From an uncultured Clostridia bacterium (GTDB lineage Bacteria; Bacillota; Clostridia; Oscillospirales; Ruminococcaceae), in assembly GCA_944386445.1 (NCBI GenBank), contig CALXBD010000124.1, positions 1-48,025 on the forward strand: DNA of 48,025 nucleotides, read 5' to 3'. The number at the start of each line of letters is the position of its first letter. Positions within the stretch are counted from its first letter, which is position 1. The notes under the pieces were generated by a model that was not told the DNA's origin, did not search any database, and saw only the letters and a program-made list of their open reading frames with translations. Below are positions 25,221-33,310 of this stretch, piece after piece. Both the position numbers and the translations under genes were made by a program.

Positions 25221-25232
25221 TTTTACCGGCCT

Positions 25233-25261
25233 ATTATAGCACATTTTTCCTCTTCTGTCCA
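25233..25261 (-). promoter_or_regulatory. folT promoter
   Basis: On the minus strand TGGACA (25256-25261), a 17-nt spacer and TATAAT (25233-25238), just upstream of the riboswitch. Confidence 0.85.
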
Positions 25262-25270
25262 GAGGGAACA

Positions 25271-25320
25271 AGCAGCAAAATCCTGCAGCAACCGCTTTTT
25301 TAAAATTCGGCTGCTGCAGG
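25271..25320 (-). terminator. Terminator after the glycoside hydrolase gene
   Basis: On the minus strand CCTGCAGCAGCCG pairs with CGGTTGCTGCAGG with one mismatch, and ATTTTGC follows. The T-run is short. Confidence 0.65.
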
Positions 25321-25327
25321 AAGAGAA

Positions 25328-27289
25328 TCAATACTGGATTACGAGCATCTGATGGATGTCCAATTTAGGAACCGTATAGGCGATAACGCCGTTTTCCCAG
25401 GTATACGCTAACTTTTCCCCGGAAGGTGCCAGATAAACCTCCGCAGGCGCCTTGTCGGACCGAATGGTGACATGAACGTCATAAAGAGGGATGGTATCCT
25501 GAATGATTTCCGTTTTCTGGCCCCGATTGGTAGTATAAGCGAACAATAGGTGGTTGACCAGTCGATTTTCTGCCTTTTGCTCCATGAGGGTGACAACACC
25601 CCGGTCGGGAAGGTCGGTGGTCAAAGTCTTTTCACTTCCCAGCAAGGCGTCGATGGCATGACGAAGTAATTCCTGCACATGGAAAGACCCCATTTCCGCG
25701 TATTCGCTAAAGAGCTTCCATCCCAGATAAGCCGTATTGGCGGTCAAGACGGCGCAGGGGGCCGAAACATCCGGGTTGTTGGGGGTGTGCTGGTGGGAAG
25801 AGAAATGCTCCGGTGTCCGGTTGAAATAGGGATCCTGCTCCAGGGCAAAACATGTCCCATTCGTCGGCCGAATACGGTATCCCTGCTGATACATTACATA
25901 GGCGGTTTCGCCGTTGACCGTCTCAAACTGCGGAATATAGTAACTGGGCCGGTATTCGTTTTTCCCGAGGAATTCCGCGCCGAAGGGTAGGGCAAACGCA
26001 TCCGCATCGGCCTTCAGACCGGATTCACCAGTGGCCAGTACCTTGCCGCCCTTTGCCAAGAATTCGGCAAGCCGTCCTGCAAGAGCGTCATCCAGGCGGA
26101 TATCATCCGGAAGAATCAGCAGCCTATATTTTGAAAAATCGCTTTCCAAATCAAGTATATCGTAAAGGTATTTCCCTTCCAGTAAAATCCGGTTTGCCCC
26201 GATATCGCCATGACAGTCACGGTTTGCAAAGCCGTTGACCGCCTCGGTGGACAGTACGCCGATATCCGCAACACTTTGGACCTTGTCACACCAGGGTTCC
26301 TTTTGTTCAACCTCGGCAAAAGCTTTCCCGATCAGGCCATAGGTCGCCAGGTTCATTTCTCCCAGAGGATGCAGCTGATCGCCGATGGAGCATTTTGCTC
26401 CGCAGGCAATGGAAAGAGCCGCCTCATACCGCAATGCGTTGGGATGCTTAAAGCCGCCGAACTCCCCCCATGTGGTATGGAACTTGCCGGTCATGCCGAG
26501 GAACTCCATACCCAAGCCTCTTACATAGGCTGCCGACATTGGAAAATGGTCATACCCCCAGCCGCCAGTAGGAAGGCTTTCCAGTTCCAGATGGGTATCC
26601 CGATGGGCCAGATCCCGCCGGCCCCGGACGACGTTTCCTGCGTTATGGAAAATAGCAGTATCCGGATTATGCCTATGGATGACTTCGGCTATCCGCTCAC
26701 AGTACCTGGCATAAACCCGCTCGCCCTGTCTGCGAAGATCCTCCGGATTTTCCGGATCCTCTCCATGCTCCAGCATTTCCTTCCGGCAGTTGGGACAATG
26801 GCAGATGCGGACATCTGAAATATCAAGGAAAATTTCACAGGGGTTATAACGTTCCATAACCTCTTCCACCTGAGTGGCAAGAAAATCCAGATAGGATGTA
26901 TTGTAGCACAGCAGATGATAGCACGCCGCCTCCAGATATTCCTTGGATGGGCCTTCCGGAGAGCCCCAATACAGCCATTCAGGATGTTCTGCGACCTCTT
27001 TTTCATCAAATCCGGCGGAAACATACACCGGCGCCCGAACGCCAATCTCAGCGCAGGCATCCAGTTGTGCCTTCAAAAGATCAAATGACAAACCGGGATG
27101 CATCCGATTAACACTGGTGGGGTGATAAGACCAGCCGTGATGGCACTTGGAAAAAACGGTAATGGAATTCACATGGCCCAGTTTCAATGCTTTCTGAAAC
27201 TGCTCTTTGGAAAACCGGGAACCGATGCCGGCTATTGCGCCGGAAGTGTGAAAATCCAGATGAACCTGGCGAAATGGCAAACTATTCAT
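25328..27289 (-). CDS. Putative glycoside hydrolase (GHL6-like / alpha-amylase-fold)
   Basis: A 653-aa soluble protein resembling the hypothetical glycosyl hydrolase 6 type (PF14871) with a following beta-galactosidase-trimerisation-like domain. The N-terminal part (about 1-340) looks like a TIM barrel: VHLDFHTSGAIAGIG, FSKCHHGWSYHP, EIFLDISDVRICHCPNC and TTWGEFGGFKHP, with several candidate acid residues. A flavodoxin-like middle region (about 365-440; LLILPDDIRLDD, GGKVLATGESG) and a small C-terminal beta domain follow. A CxCxxC cluster in RICHCPNC may bind metal. There is no signal peptide, so a cytoplasmic action is likely. It is divergent from the ThuA/Gfo-Idh pair. Substrate and catalytic residues are not established. 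Confidence 0.78.
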   Translation of the reverse strand: MNSLPFRQVHLDFHTSGAIAGIGSRFSKEQFQKALKLGHVNSITVFSKCHHGWSYHPTSVNRMHPGLSFDLLKAQLDACAEIGVRAPVYVSAGFDEKEVAEHPEWLYWGSPEGPSKEYLEAACYHLLCYNTSYLDFLATQVEEVMERYNPCEIFLDISDVRICHCPNCRKEMLEHGEDPENPEDLRRQGERVYARYCERIAEVIHRHNPDTAIFHNAGNVVRGRRDLAHRDTHLELESLPTGGWGYDHFPMSAAYVRGLGMEFLGMTGKFHTTWGEFGGFKHPNALRYEAALSIACGAKCSIGDQLHPLGEMNLATYGLIGKAFAEVEQKEPWCDKVQSVADIGVLSTEAVNGFANRDCHGDIGANRILLEGKYLYDILDLESDFSKYRLLILPDDIRLDDALAGRLAEFLAKGGKVLATGESGLKADADAFALPFGAEFLGKNEYRPSYYIPQFETVNGETAYVMYQQGYRIRPTNGTCFALEQDPYFNRTPEHFSSHQHTPNNPDVSAPCAVLTANTAYLGWKLFSEYAEMGSFHVQELLRHAIDALLGSEKTLTTDLPDRGVVTLMEQKAENRLVNHLLFAYTTNRGQKTEIIQDTIPLYDVHVTIRSDKAPAEVYLAPSGEKLAYTWENGVIAYTVPKLDIHQMLVIQY

Positions 27290-27314
27290 GATGACTCCTC
27301 CTCACACATTCATG

Positions 27315-27326
27315 TGAAACGTTTTA
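27315..27326. promoter_or_regulatory. LacI-type operator at the glycoside hydrolase start site
   Basis: TGAAACGTTTTA, a near-palindrome with the central CG typical of LacI-family operators, overlaps the expected transcription start of the minus-strand promoter. The spacing does not fit a CcpA cre site. A sister site stands before fucI. Confidence 0.55.
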
Positions 27327-27330
27327 TTTT

Positions 27331-27359
27331 ATTATAGAATTTCCTGCAAGGAATGTACA
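27331..27359 (-). promoter_or_regulatory. Promoter of the glycoside hydrolase gene
   Basis: On the minus strand TGTACA (27354-27359), a 17-nt spacer and TATAAT (27331-27336). Confidence 0.65.
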
Positions 27360-27368
27360 TGGGCAAAA

Positions 27369-27402
27369 TTCAGGTTCTTTGTAAAAAATTCGGAAACCTG
27401 AA
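27369..27402. repeat. Inverted repeat in the divergent promoter region
   Basis: TTCAGGTT (27369-27376) and AACCTGAA (27395-27402) are perfect 8-bp inverted arms separated by 18 bp. They lie between the two divergent promoters and could be a second regulator site. Confidence 0.45.
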
Positions 27403-27469
27403 ATGGCTGAAAAGGATAAATTGTTCAGTTTTTTCTGTTTTTGTACAAGAAAATTCCACTAGAGTATGC

Positions 27470-27475
27470 TATAAT
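27470..27475 (+). promoter_or_regulatory. -10 element of the thuA-like operon
   Basis: A perfect TATAAT lies 32 bp before the ThuA start, but no good -35 is visible at 16-18 nt. That would fit a promoter that needs an activator. Confidence 0.5.
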
Positions 27476-27507
27476 AAAGCAAAATTCACCTGGCAAGGAG
27501 GATCTTT

Positions 27508-28230
27508 ATGAAAAAAGTATGGATATTCCAGGGCGGCTGGGACGGCCATGAGCCCCAGCTTACCAGCAAACGGTTTGCCGGCCTTATGGAAAAGCATGGG
27601 TACAACTGTGAAATTTTCGATACTCTGGATCCCATGGGCGACTTGGATGCGCTGATGGAGCTGGATTTGATCGTAACCTGCTGGACTATGGGTGAAATTA
27701 AAAATGACTATGTAAAAAATGTTGCCAAAGCAGTCGGTGCCGGTGTAGGCCTTGCCGGATGCCATGGAGGTATGTGCGACTCTTTCCGCCAAAATACCGA
27801 ATGGCAGTTTATTACCGGCGGCCAATGGGTTTCCCATCCCGGCGGTGACGGAATCAACTATACGGTCAACATCCGCCACGGTTCCAGCCCGATTGTTGAG
27901 GGGCTGGAAGATTTTCCAATTTGCAGCGAGCATTATTACCTTCACGTAGACCCAGCTATCGAAGTGCTGGCAACAACCCGCTTCCCCATTGTTCCTTACT
28001 ACCATGTCTCCAATAAGCCGGTGGATATGCCGGTGGCCTGGACAAAATTCTGGGGGAACGGCCGGGTGTTTTACACCTCTCTGGGCCATCACGACGATGT
28101 ATTTGACAAATCTCCCAGCGCCCAGATTCTGATGGAAAGAGGGATGCTATGGGCTGCCGAAGGCAAGGCTTATGCTGTGGAGCATGGACTGACTACAGAA
28201 CGCTTTGAAAATACGGCTAAGATGTATTAA
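27508..28230 (+). CDS. ThuA-like domain protein
   Basis: A 240-aa protein of the ThuA-like family (PF06283), a class I glutamine-amidotransferase-like fold. Visible features are the opening VWIFQGGWDGHEP, a GLAGCHGGMCDSF elbow near residue 88, HPGGDGINYTV, and the ending GRVFYTSLGHHDDVF typical of the family. Rhizobial ThuA acts with ThuB in oxidation of disaccharides to 3-keto sugars. Here a Gfo/Idh/MocA gene follows after 24 bp, the same pairing. The start follows AAGGAGGATCTTT. The exact reaction of this homolog is not known. Confidence 0.88.
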   Translation: MKKVWIFQGGWDGHEPQLTSKRFAGLMEKHGYNCEIFDTLDPMGDLDALMELDLIVTCWTMGEIKNDYVKNVAKAVGAGVGLAGCHGGMCDSFRQNTEWQFITGGQWVSHPGGDGINYTVNIRHGSSPIVEGLEDFPICSEHYYLHVDPAIEVLATTRFPIVPYYHVSNKPVDMPVAWTKFWGNGRVFYTSLGHHDDVFDKSPSAQILMERGMLWAAEGKAYAVEHGLTTERFENTAKMY

Positions 28231-28254
28231 GCCAGTTAGAAGGAGAATTTTGCC

Positions 28255-29379
28255 ATGCTGAAACCTGTAAAAGTTGCCATGATCGGTGTAGGGGCCATCA
28301 GCGGCATTTATCTGAAAAATTTGACTGAGACTTTTCAGGAAATCGAATTGGTCGGCGTCTGTGATTTGATCCGGGAACGAGCCGAAAAAGCGCAGGCGGA
28401 GTATCATATTCCGAAAATTTACGACACCATGTATGATGCTTTCGCTGATCCGGAAGTGGAAATCATCTTAAACCTGACCCGGCCTTATGAGCATTTTGAA
28501 GTGTCCAAAGCGGCTCTGGAAGCGGGAAAACACGTCTATTCCGAAAAGCCTTTGGGAGCAGATTTTGAGGAAGGACGGAAGCTGGTCGCTCTGGCCCAGG
28601 AAAAAGGACTGATGCTGGGCGGCGCGCCGGATACCTTCCTGGGCGCCGGGCTCCAGACCTGCCGGAAGCTCATTGACGACGGTTACATCGGACAGCCCAT
28701 CGGCGCTGCGGCCTTTATGATTTGCCATGGACATGAAACCTGGCATCCTGACCCAGAATTCTACTACAAGCGGGGCGGCGGCCCTATGATGGATATGGGA
28801 CCGTACTATGTGACGGCTTTGGTAAATCTCTTGGGCGGTGTGAAAAGTGTGACCGGTGTGACCAAGTCTTCTTTCGCAAGGCGGATCATTACCAGTGAAC
28901 CTCATCGCGGTGAAATTATCGATGTGGACGTGCCTACATATGTAACCGGTACCCTCCAGTTTGACAACGGCGTAATCGGCACCCTGTTCACTACTTTTGA
29001 TGTGTACTATAAAGGACAGGCACGCTTTGAAATCTATGGTACGGAAGGAACTTTGCTGGTTCCTGATCCCAATTATTTCGGCGGACCAATCCAACTGCTC
29101 CGCCCGGAAGACGGGGAATATAAAGAAATGCCTCTGACGTTCGACTACAAAGAAAACAGCCGCGGATTAGGCCTGGCTGATATGGCCTGTGCCCTCCGCA
29201 CCGGAAGTCCCTTCCGGGCTTCCTACGAGCAGACCTATCACGTTCTGGAAATCCTGACTGCTTTTGAAAAAAGCTCCAATGCGGGAAAAACCTTAGAACT
29301 GGAAACCCATTACGACCGGAAGCCGCCCATTGCCCACGGAAAACTCCATGGTGTTCTGGATGAGACGTTCACCCTTTAA
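28255..29379 (+). CDS. Gfo/Idh/MocA family oxidoreductase (ThuB-like)
   Basis: A 374-aa NAD(P)-dependent sugar dehydrogenase. The Rossmann domain opens VAMIGVGAISGIYL, and the family motif with catalytic Lys is YSEKPLG (about residue 98). The C-terminal alpha/beta domain carries GGGPMMDMGPYYV, where the active-site Asp and a downstream His/Tyr usually lie, and FEIYGTEGTL. The start follows AGAAGGAGAATTTTGCC. It is co-transcribed with the ThuA-like gene and divergent from a glycoside hydrolase, suggesting oxidation of a glycoside or its free sugar; the precise substrate is open. Confidence 0.9.
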   Translation: MLKPVKVAMIGVGAISGIYLKNLTETFQEIELVGVCDLIRERAEKAQAEYHIPKIYDTMYDAFADPEVEIILNLTRPYEHFEVSKAALEAGKHVYSEKPLGADFEEGRKLVALAQEKGLMLGGAPDTFLGAGLQTCRKLIDDGYIGQPIGAAAFMICHGHETWHPDPEFYYKRGGGPMMDMGPYYVTALVNLLGGVKSVTGVTKSSFARRIITSEPHRGEIIDVDVPTYVTGTLQFDNGVIGTLFTTFDVYYKGQARFEIYGTEGTLLVPDPNYFGGPIQLLRPEDGEYKEMPLTFDYKENSRGLGLADMACALRTGSPFRASYEQTYHVLEILTAFEKSSNAGKTLELETHYDRKPPIAHGKLHGVLDETFTL

Positions 29380-29439
29380 CGTTTATACGCATTAGGAAGG
29401 CAGCCTACGATCTGGATATACAGGATTGGAGATGATTTT

Positions 29440-29736
29440 ATGCCTTGGTATACATCAGAAGCTTTCTCGATCTTTATGTTTTTCGTACCACCGATCGCTG
29501 CGCTTATTGCACTATTTTGGATCAGAAGGAAACTAATTTGGGTATCAATCCCAATAACCGTGCTGATAGACGGGGTGATCTGGGGCACCGCCATTACAGG
29601 CGGTGGCAGCCATGGCAAAATTGCACTTGTATTCCTTATCCCGCAAGTTATTGTCGTTATACTGATTTCCCTGTTTATTATGTGGAGGGAAAAAAGACGG
29701 TCAAATAAAATTGCCCCGCCCTGTGAACCAAAATAA
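29440..29736 (+). CDS. Small membrane protein of unknown function
   Basis: A 98-aa protein with about three hydrophobic segments (about 8-27, 32-50 and 58-80) and a basic, probably cytoplasmic tail (WREKRRSNK). I do not recognise a family. The start follows GGATTGGAGATGATTTT. It lies 60 bp after the Gfo/Idh gene on the same strand and ends at a strong hairpin, so it may be the last gene of that unit. The codon use looks a little more AT-rich than its neighbours. Confidence 0.65.
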   Translation: MPWYTSEAFSIFMFFVPPIAALIALFWIRRKLIWVSIPITVLIDGVIWGTAITGGGSHGKIALVFLIPQVIVVILISLFIMWREKRRSNKIAPPCEPK

Positions 29737-29743
29737 TATGATG

Positions 29744-29790
29744 CGAAACCGCCCGTTTCCTCATTTCAGAGGAAGCGGGCGGTTTCCTTA
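29744..29790. terminator. Terminator after the small membrane protein
   Basis: GAAACCGCCCG pairs with CGGGCGGTTTC, extended by TTCCTC/GAGGAA with a bulge. It lies between convergent genes; tails are short (TTTCCTT). Confidence 0.75.
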
Positions 29791-29800
29791 ATGGGATTCC

Positions 29801-29974
29801 TTAGCCGTTTTTCGCACGGAATGATTCGCAGTCAGTACATTGAACCATGGTGGGATTTGCTTCATGAGTGCCTACACTGATGCAGTCCAGAGAACAGTAG
29901 TTATCTGTATTGCAGTGATAGGAACACTGGGTAACAGTGCATTTGATGCTTTTGTTTGCTTTGCAGTCAGCCAT
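29801..29974 (-). CDS. DUF1540 domain mini-protein
   Basis: A 57-aa cysteine-rich protein starting MADCKANKSIKC and ending CESFRAKNG. Eight Cys sit at positions 4, 12, 17, 21, 27, 31, 46 and 49, in the CxxxxCxxxC ... YCSLDCI ... CTDCESF arrangement of DUF1540. The ribosome site GAAGGAGGAG precedes the ATG closely. The family is common in spore-forming Firmicutes and probably binds a metal; the function is unknown. It stands alone, divergent from ppx. Confidence 0.9.
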   Translation of the reverse strand: MADCKANKSIKCTVTQCSYHCNTDNYCSLDCISVGTHEANPTMVQCTDCESFRAKNG

Positions 29975-30069
29975 TGTAAACTCCTCCTTCCATCGAAATC
30001 TGAATTTATTCTGCCCACTTTTCAGAAAAATAATCCGATTTTTAAAATATAGATTTTACGAAAATGTGG

Positions 30070-30097
30070 TAGACAATCATATCCGATGGAGTATAAT
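30070..30097 (+). promoter_or_regulatory. ppx-ppk promoter
   Basis: TAGACA (30070-30075), a 16-nt spacer and TATAAT (30092-30097). Confidence 0.75.
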
Positions 30098-30141
30098 AAA
30101 AATAGGAATTTTGTGCGCTTGTACAGAACAGGAGGCTTTGA

Positions 30142-31059
30142 ATGCTGTACGGTATTATCGATATGGGATCAAACTCTGTCCGCCTTTCCATCTTTCGGGA
30201 GGAGAACGGAGTGATTACTCAGGTCATCAATAAAAAAGTGATGGCCGGCTTGGCTGGCTATGTAAAAAAAGGCCGTCTGACACAGGCCGGAATCGAAAAG
30301 GCTTGCTTTGCGCTGGAAACTCTGCGTGAGGTTATGGACAATTTTCAGGTGGATGGCGCAGGAATTTTTGCCACGGCTTCCTTACGAAATATCTGCAATC
30401 AGGACGAGGTCCTCAATCAGATGAAGCGGGTAACAGGTATCACACCGGAAATTATTTCCGGTAAAGAAGAGGCTAGGCTGGACTTTGTGGGGGCTACCCG
30501 ATTTTACCCGATGGAACGGGGGTTGCTGGCGGATATCGGCGGCGGCAGTACAGAGTTAGTGTGGTTTGATGCCGAGGGCGCTAAAGAACTGATTAGCTTG
30601 CCGGTTGGTTCCCTTTCCCTGCACACACGGTTCGTTTCAGGACTGATCCCTACCGGCAAAGAGCAGGATAAAATGCGAAAAGAGGTCCGGGAACAGCTGC
30701 AGGAAGTGGATTGGCCGGTGGAAAGCGGTTGTACGGTGTGCGGAATCGGTGGATCTATGCGGATGGCGCTGCAGCTGTCTCAGGAATTGCTGGGACGCTC
30801 CAAAAGCGATACCAGCTTCACCCTGAATGACGTGGAGAAGCTGTTGGATATCGCGGGAAGCGATGACCCGGATATTTCAAAACCCGCCTACAAGATCGTG
30901 CCGGAGCGAATGTTCAGTATGGTGCCGGGGCTGATTATCATCCGGGAAATCGCAAAAAAATTTGACTGCACAGACTTCTTTGTCAGCCGCGCGGGCGTCC
31001 GGGAAGGATATCTCATCACCCGCTTTTTGGAGCCGGCGGCCGCAAAAAACAAAAACTGA
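30142..31059 (+). CDS. ppx: Exopolyphosphatase / Ppx-GppA family phosphatase
   Basis: A 305-aa protein of the ASKHA fold, which releases phosphate from polyphosphate or hydrolyses pppGpp. The phosphate-1 loop is IIDMGSNSVRLSI (about 5-17), the second is LLADIGGGSTELVW (about 130-143), and a third glycine motif is GIGGSMRMAL (about 200). It has only the two-domain core, the short bacterial form, without the C-terminal HD-like domain of E. coli Ppx. The start follows ACAGGAGGCTTTGA. The gene lies 21 bp upstream of ppk, forming a polyphosphate turnover operon. Confidence 0.93.
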   Translation: MLYGIIDMGSNSVRLSIFREENGVITQVINKKVMAGLAGYVKKGRLTQAGIEKACFALETLREVMDNFQVDGAGIFATASLRNICNQDEVLNQMKRVTGITPEIISGKEEARLDFVGATRFYPMERGLLADIGGGSTELVWFDAEGAKELISLPVGSLSLHTRFVSGLIPTGKEQDKMRKEVREQLQEVDWPVESGCTVCGIGGSMRMALQLSQELLGRSKSDTSFTLNDVEKLLDIAGSDDPDISKPAYKIVPERMFSMVPGLIIIREIAKKFDCTDFFVSRAGVREGYLITRFLEPAAAKNKN

Positions 31060-31080
31060 GAAAAGGATGGAATATTAATA

Positions 31081-33237
31081 ATGAATCGCGATATGCAGGA
31101 ACCTGTCAATTACCGCAGCTGTATGCAGAACCGGGAACTCTCCTGGCTCAAGTTCAACCAGCGGGTGCTGGAGGAAGCGGACTGCCCAGACACGCCCTTG
31201 CTGGAACGGTTCCATTTCTTATCCATTTTCACCAGCAATCTGGATGAGTTTTTTATGGTCCGGGTGGGAAGCCTGATCGATTATATGCTCTTTTCTCCCG
31301 ATTACTATGACAATAAAACTGGCATGACCGCCGCAGAACAGCTGTCGGAAATTTATCGTGCCTGTATCCCGCTCTATGTCTTGCGGGACGGCTCTTTTGC
31401 CAGAATCAGCGGGGAGCTTTCCGCCGCAGGGATTTCCTATGTGCGCATGGGCGAACTGAGAAAAATTGAAGAAAAATTGGTGGAAGACTTCTTTGCCCGG
31501 GAAGTGATGCCGGTTTTGTCTCCCCAGATTATCGATCAAAGCCATCCCTTCCCTCATATCGGCAACAAACAGCTGAATATCGCCGTGACCCTGCATCAGC
31601 AGAATAACACCGTTTTCGGAATCATTCCGGTGCCGTCGGCTGTCCGGCGGGTCTTTACGGTAGACCCTTCGGAACGACGATTCGTGTTGGTGGAGGATGT
31701 GATCCTGCATTTTGCGGGACGGGTCTTTGAAAAATACCGGGTAAGCGAGAAGGCTGTCATTTGCGTTACCAGAAACGCCGATATCGATACCGACGCAGGA
31801 CTGCTGGATGAAGATACGGACTACCGGCAGCATATGAAAAAAATCCTGAAAAAACGGTTGCGGCTTTCCCCTGTCCGGCTGGAAATCCAGGGGGAAATGA
31901 GTGAAGAAGCCCAAAAATATCTGCGTTCCAAGCTGGGGCTTGAAAAAGCGCAGGTATTCCGTTCCTGCGCACCGCTGGATTTATCCTACTGCTTTGGACT
32001 GGATGCCCGGCTCCCCTACGATATGAAACGGACCCTCCTGCAGACGCCGTTTACACCTCAGCCTTCCTCAATGGTGAATCCGGACGTCTCTATAATCCAG
32101 CAGGTCTTGCGGCGGGATATCCTGCTTTCCTATCCTTATGAATCCATGAAGCCGCTGCTGAACCTCCTTCGTGAGGCTGCTACAGACCCGGAGGTCGTTT
32201 CAATTAAAATTACCCTTTACCGGATCGCACGACAATCTACACTGGCGGAAGCGCTGATCGAGGCTGCCGAAAACGGCAAAGACGTGACTGTTTTGATGGA
32301 ACTGCGGGCGCGTTTCGATGAGGAAAATAACATCGAGTGGGCACAGCGTTTGGAAGAGGCAGGTTGTCAAGTCATTTACGGAATGGATGGGTTTAAAGTC
32401 CACTCCAAAATCTGCCTGATTACCCGTCGCTCCAAAGGGGAAATCCAGCATATCACCCAAATCGGCACCGGAAATTACAATGAGAAGACCGCCAAGCTTT
32501 ATACCGATCTGGCAATCCTTACTTCTAACCGCAATATCGGCGCGGATGCCGCTGCTTTCTTTATGAATCTCTCTATTTCCAACCTGGACGGTTCCTATCA
32601 CGATTTGTGGGTCGCACCGGCGAACTTCAAAGAGAGTATCCTCCGGCTGACCGATGGGGAAATCGCCAAGGCAAAAGAAGGCCGCCCTGCACGAATTATG
32701 GTAAAGTGCAACTCCTTTACGGATAAGGATATTATTGAACGGTTTGTCGACGCCTCACGGGCTGGTGTGGAAATCCGGCTGGTCATCCGGGGAATTTGCT
32801 GCCTGACTCCGCAGATTCCCGGCCTTACCGAAAATATCCAGATCATTAGTATCGTAGGGCGTTTCCTGGAACATTCAAGGATTTATGCCTTTGGTGTGGG
32901 CGATGAGACCCGGGTCTTCATCGCCTCGGGCGATATGATGACGCGAAATACGGAACGGCGTGTAGAAGTGGCATGTCCCATCTATGATCCCAATATCCGA
33001 AAACGTCTGCTGGAAATGATCGATGTTATGCTCCGCGACAACGTAAAGGCACGGGAGCAGTTCTCTGACGGGCGTTATATTCTGCGTACTCCCCTAGGAG
33101 CGCCCGCCCTCAATGCGCAGGAATATTTCATGCAGCAGGCAAAAGATGCTGCCGCGCATCCGGACTGGAAAAATGAACCGGCTCCCCGCAACGAGCGCAA
33201 GTTTTTGGGATGGTTCCGGCGGAATCCGAAAAAGTAA
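31081..33237 (+). CDS. ppk1: Polyphosphate kinase 1
   Basis: Reversibly transfers the terminal phosphate of ATP to polyphosphate. The 718-aa product has all four domains: N (NRELSWLKFNQRVLEEA), head, and two phospholipase-D-like C domains. The phosphorylated His is in FKVHSKICL (about 441), and the second essential His is in LEHSRIYAF (about 597), in register with the E. coli enzyme. The ATG follows AAAGGATGG. Its pairing with ppx indicates balanced polyphosphate synthesis and breakdown, often linked to stress and phosphate storage. Confidence 0.97.
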   Translation: MNRDMQEPVNYRSCMQNRELSWLKFNQRVLEEADCPDTPLLERFHFLSIFTSNLDEFFMVRVGSLIDYMLFSPDYYDNKTGMTAAEQLSEIYRACIPLYVLRDGSFARISGELSAAGISYVRMGELRKIEEKLVEDFFAREVMPVLSPQIIDQSHPFPHIGNKQLNIAVTLHQQNNTVFGIIPVPSAVRRVFTVDPSERRFVLVEDVILHFAGRVFEKYRVSEKAVICVTRNADIDTDAGLLDEDTDYRQHMKKILKKRLRLSPVRLEIQGEMSEEAQKYLRSKLGLEKAQVFRSCAPLDLSYCFGLDARLPYDMKRTLLQTPFTPQPSSMVNPDVSIIQQVLRRDILLSYPYESMKPLLNLLREAATDPEVVSIKITLYRIARQSTLAEALIEAAENGKDVTVLMELRARFDEENNIEWAQRLEEAGCQVIYGMDGFKVHSKICLITRRSKGEIQHITQIGTGNYNEKTAKLYTDLAILTSNRNIGADAAAFFMNLSISNLDGSYHDLWVAPANFKESILRLTDGEIAKAKEGRPARIMVKCNSFTDKDIIERFVDASRAGVEIRLVIRGICCLTPQIPGLTENIQIISIVGRFLEHSRIYAFGVGDETRVFIASGDMMTRNTERRVEVACPIYDPNIRKRLLEMIDVMLRDNVKAREQFSDGRYILRTPLGAPALNAQEYFMQQAKDAAAHPDWKNEPAPRNERKFLGWFRRNPKK

Positions 33238-33256
33238 ACTATTGTTTTACACAAGT

Positions 33257-33289
33257 AAGCCCCTGCCGACTTCCCATCGGCAGGGGCTT
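33257..33289. terminator. Hairpin between convergent ppk1 and fucI
   Basis: A perfect 13-bp stem, AAGCCCCTGCCGA with TCGGCAGGGGCTT, with a 7-nt loop. T-tails are weak on both strands but its place between convergent genes supports a terminator. Confidence 0.75.
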
Positions 33290-33310
33290 GTGATATTTCT
33301 ATAGATACAA

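Noticed and set aside
27315-27326. CcpA cre site before the glycoside hydrolase
   Set aside because: The number of bases before the central CG is one short of the cre consensus; a LacI-type operator fits better.
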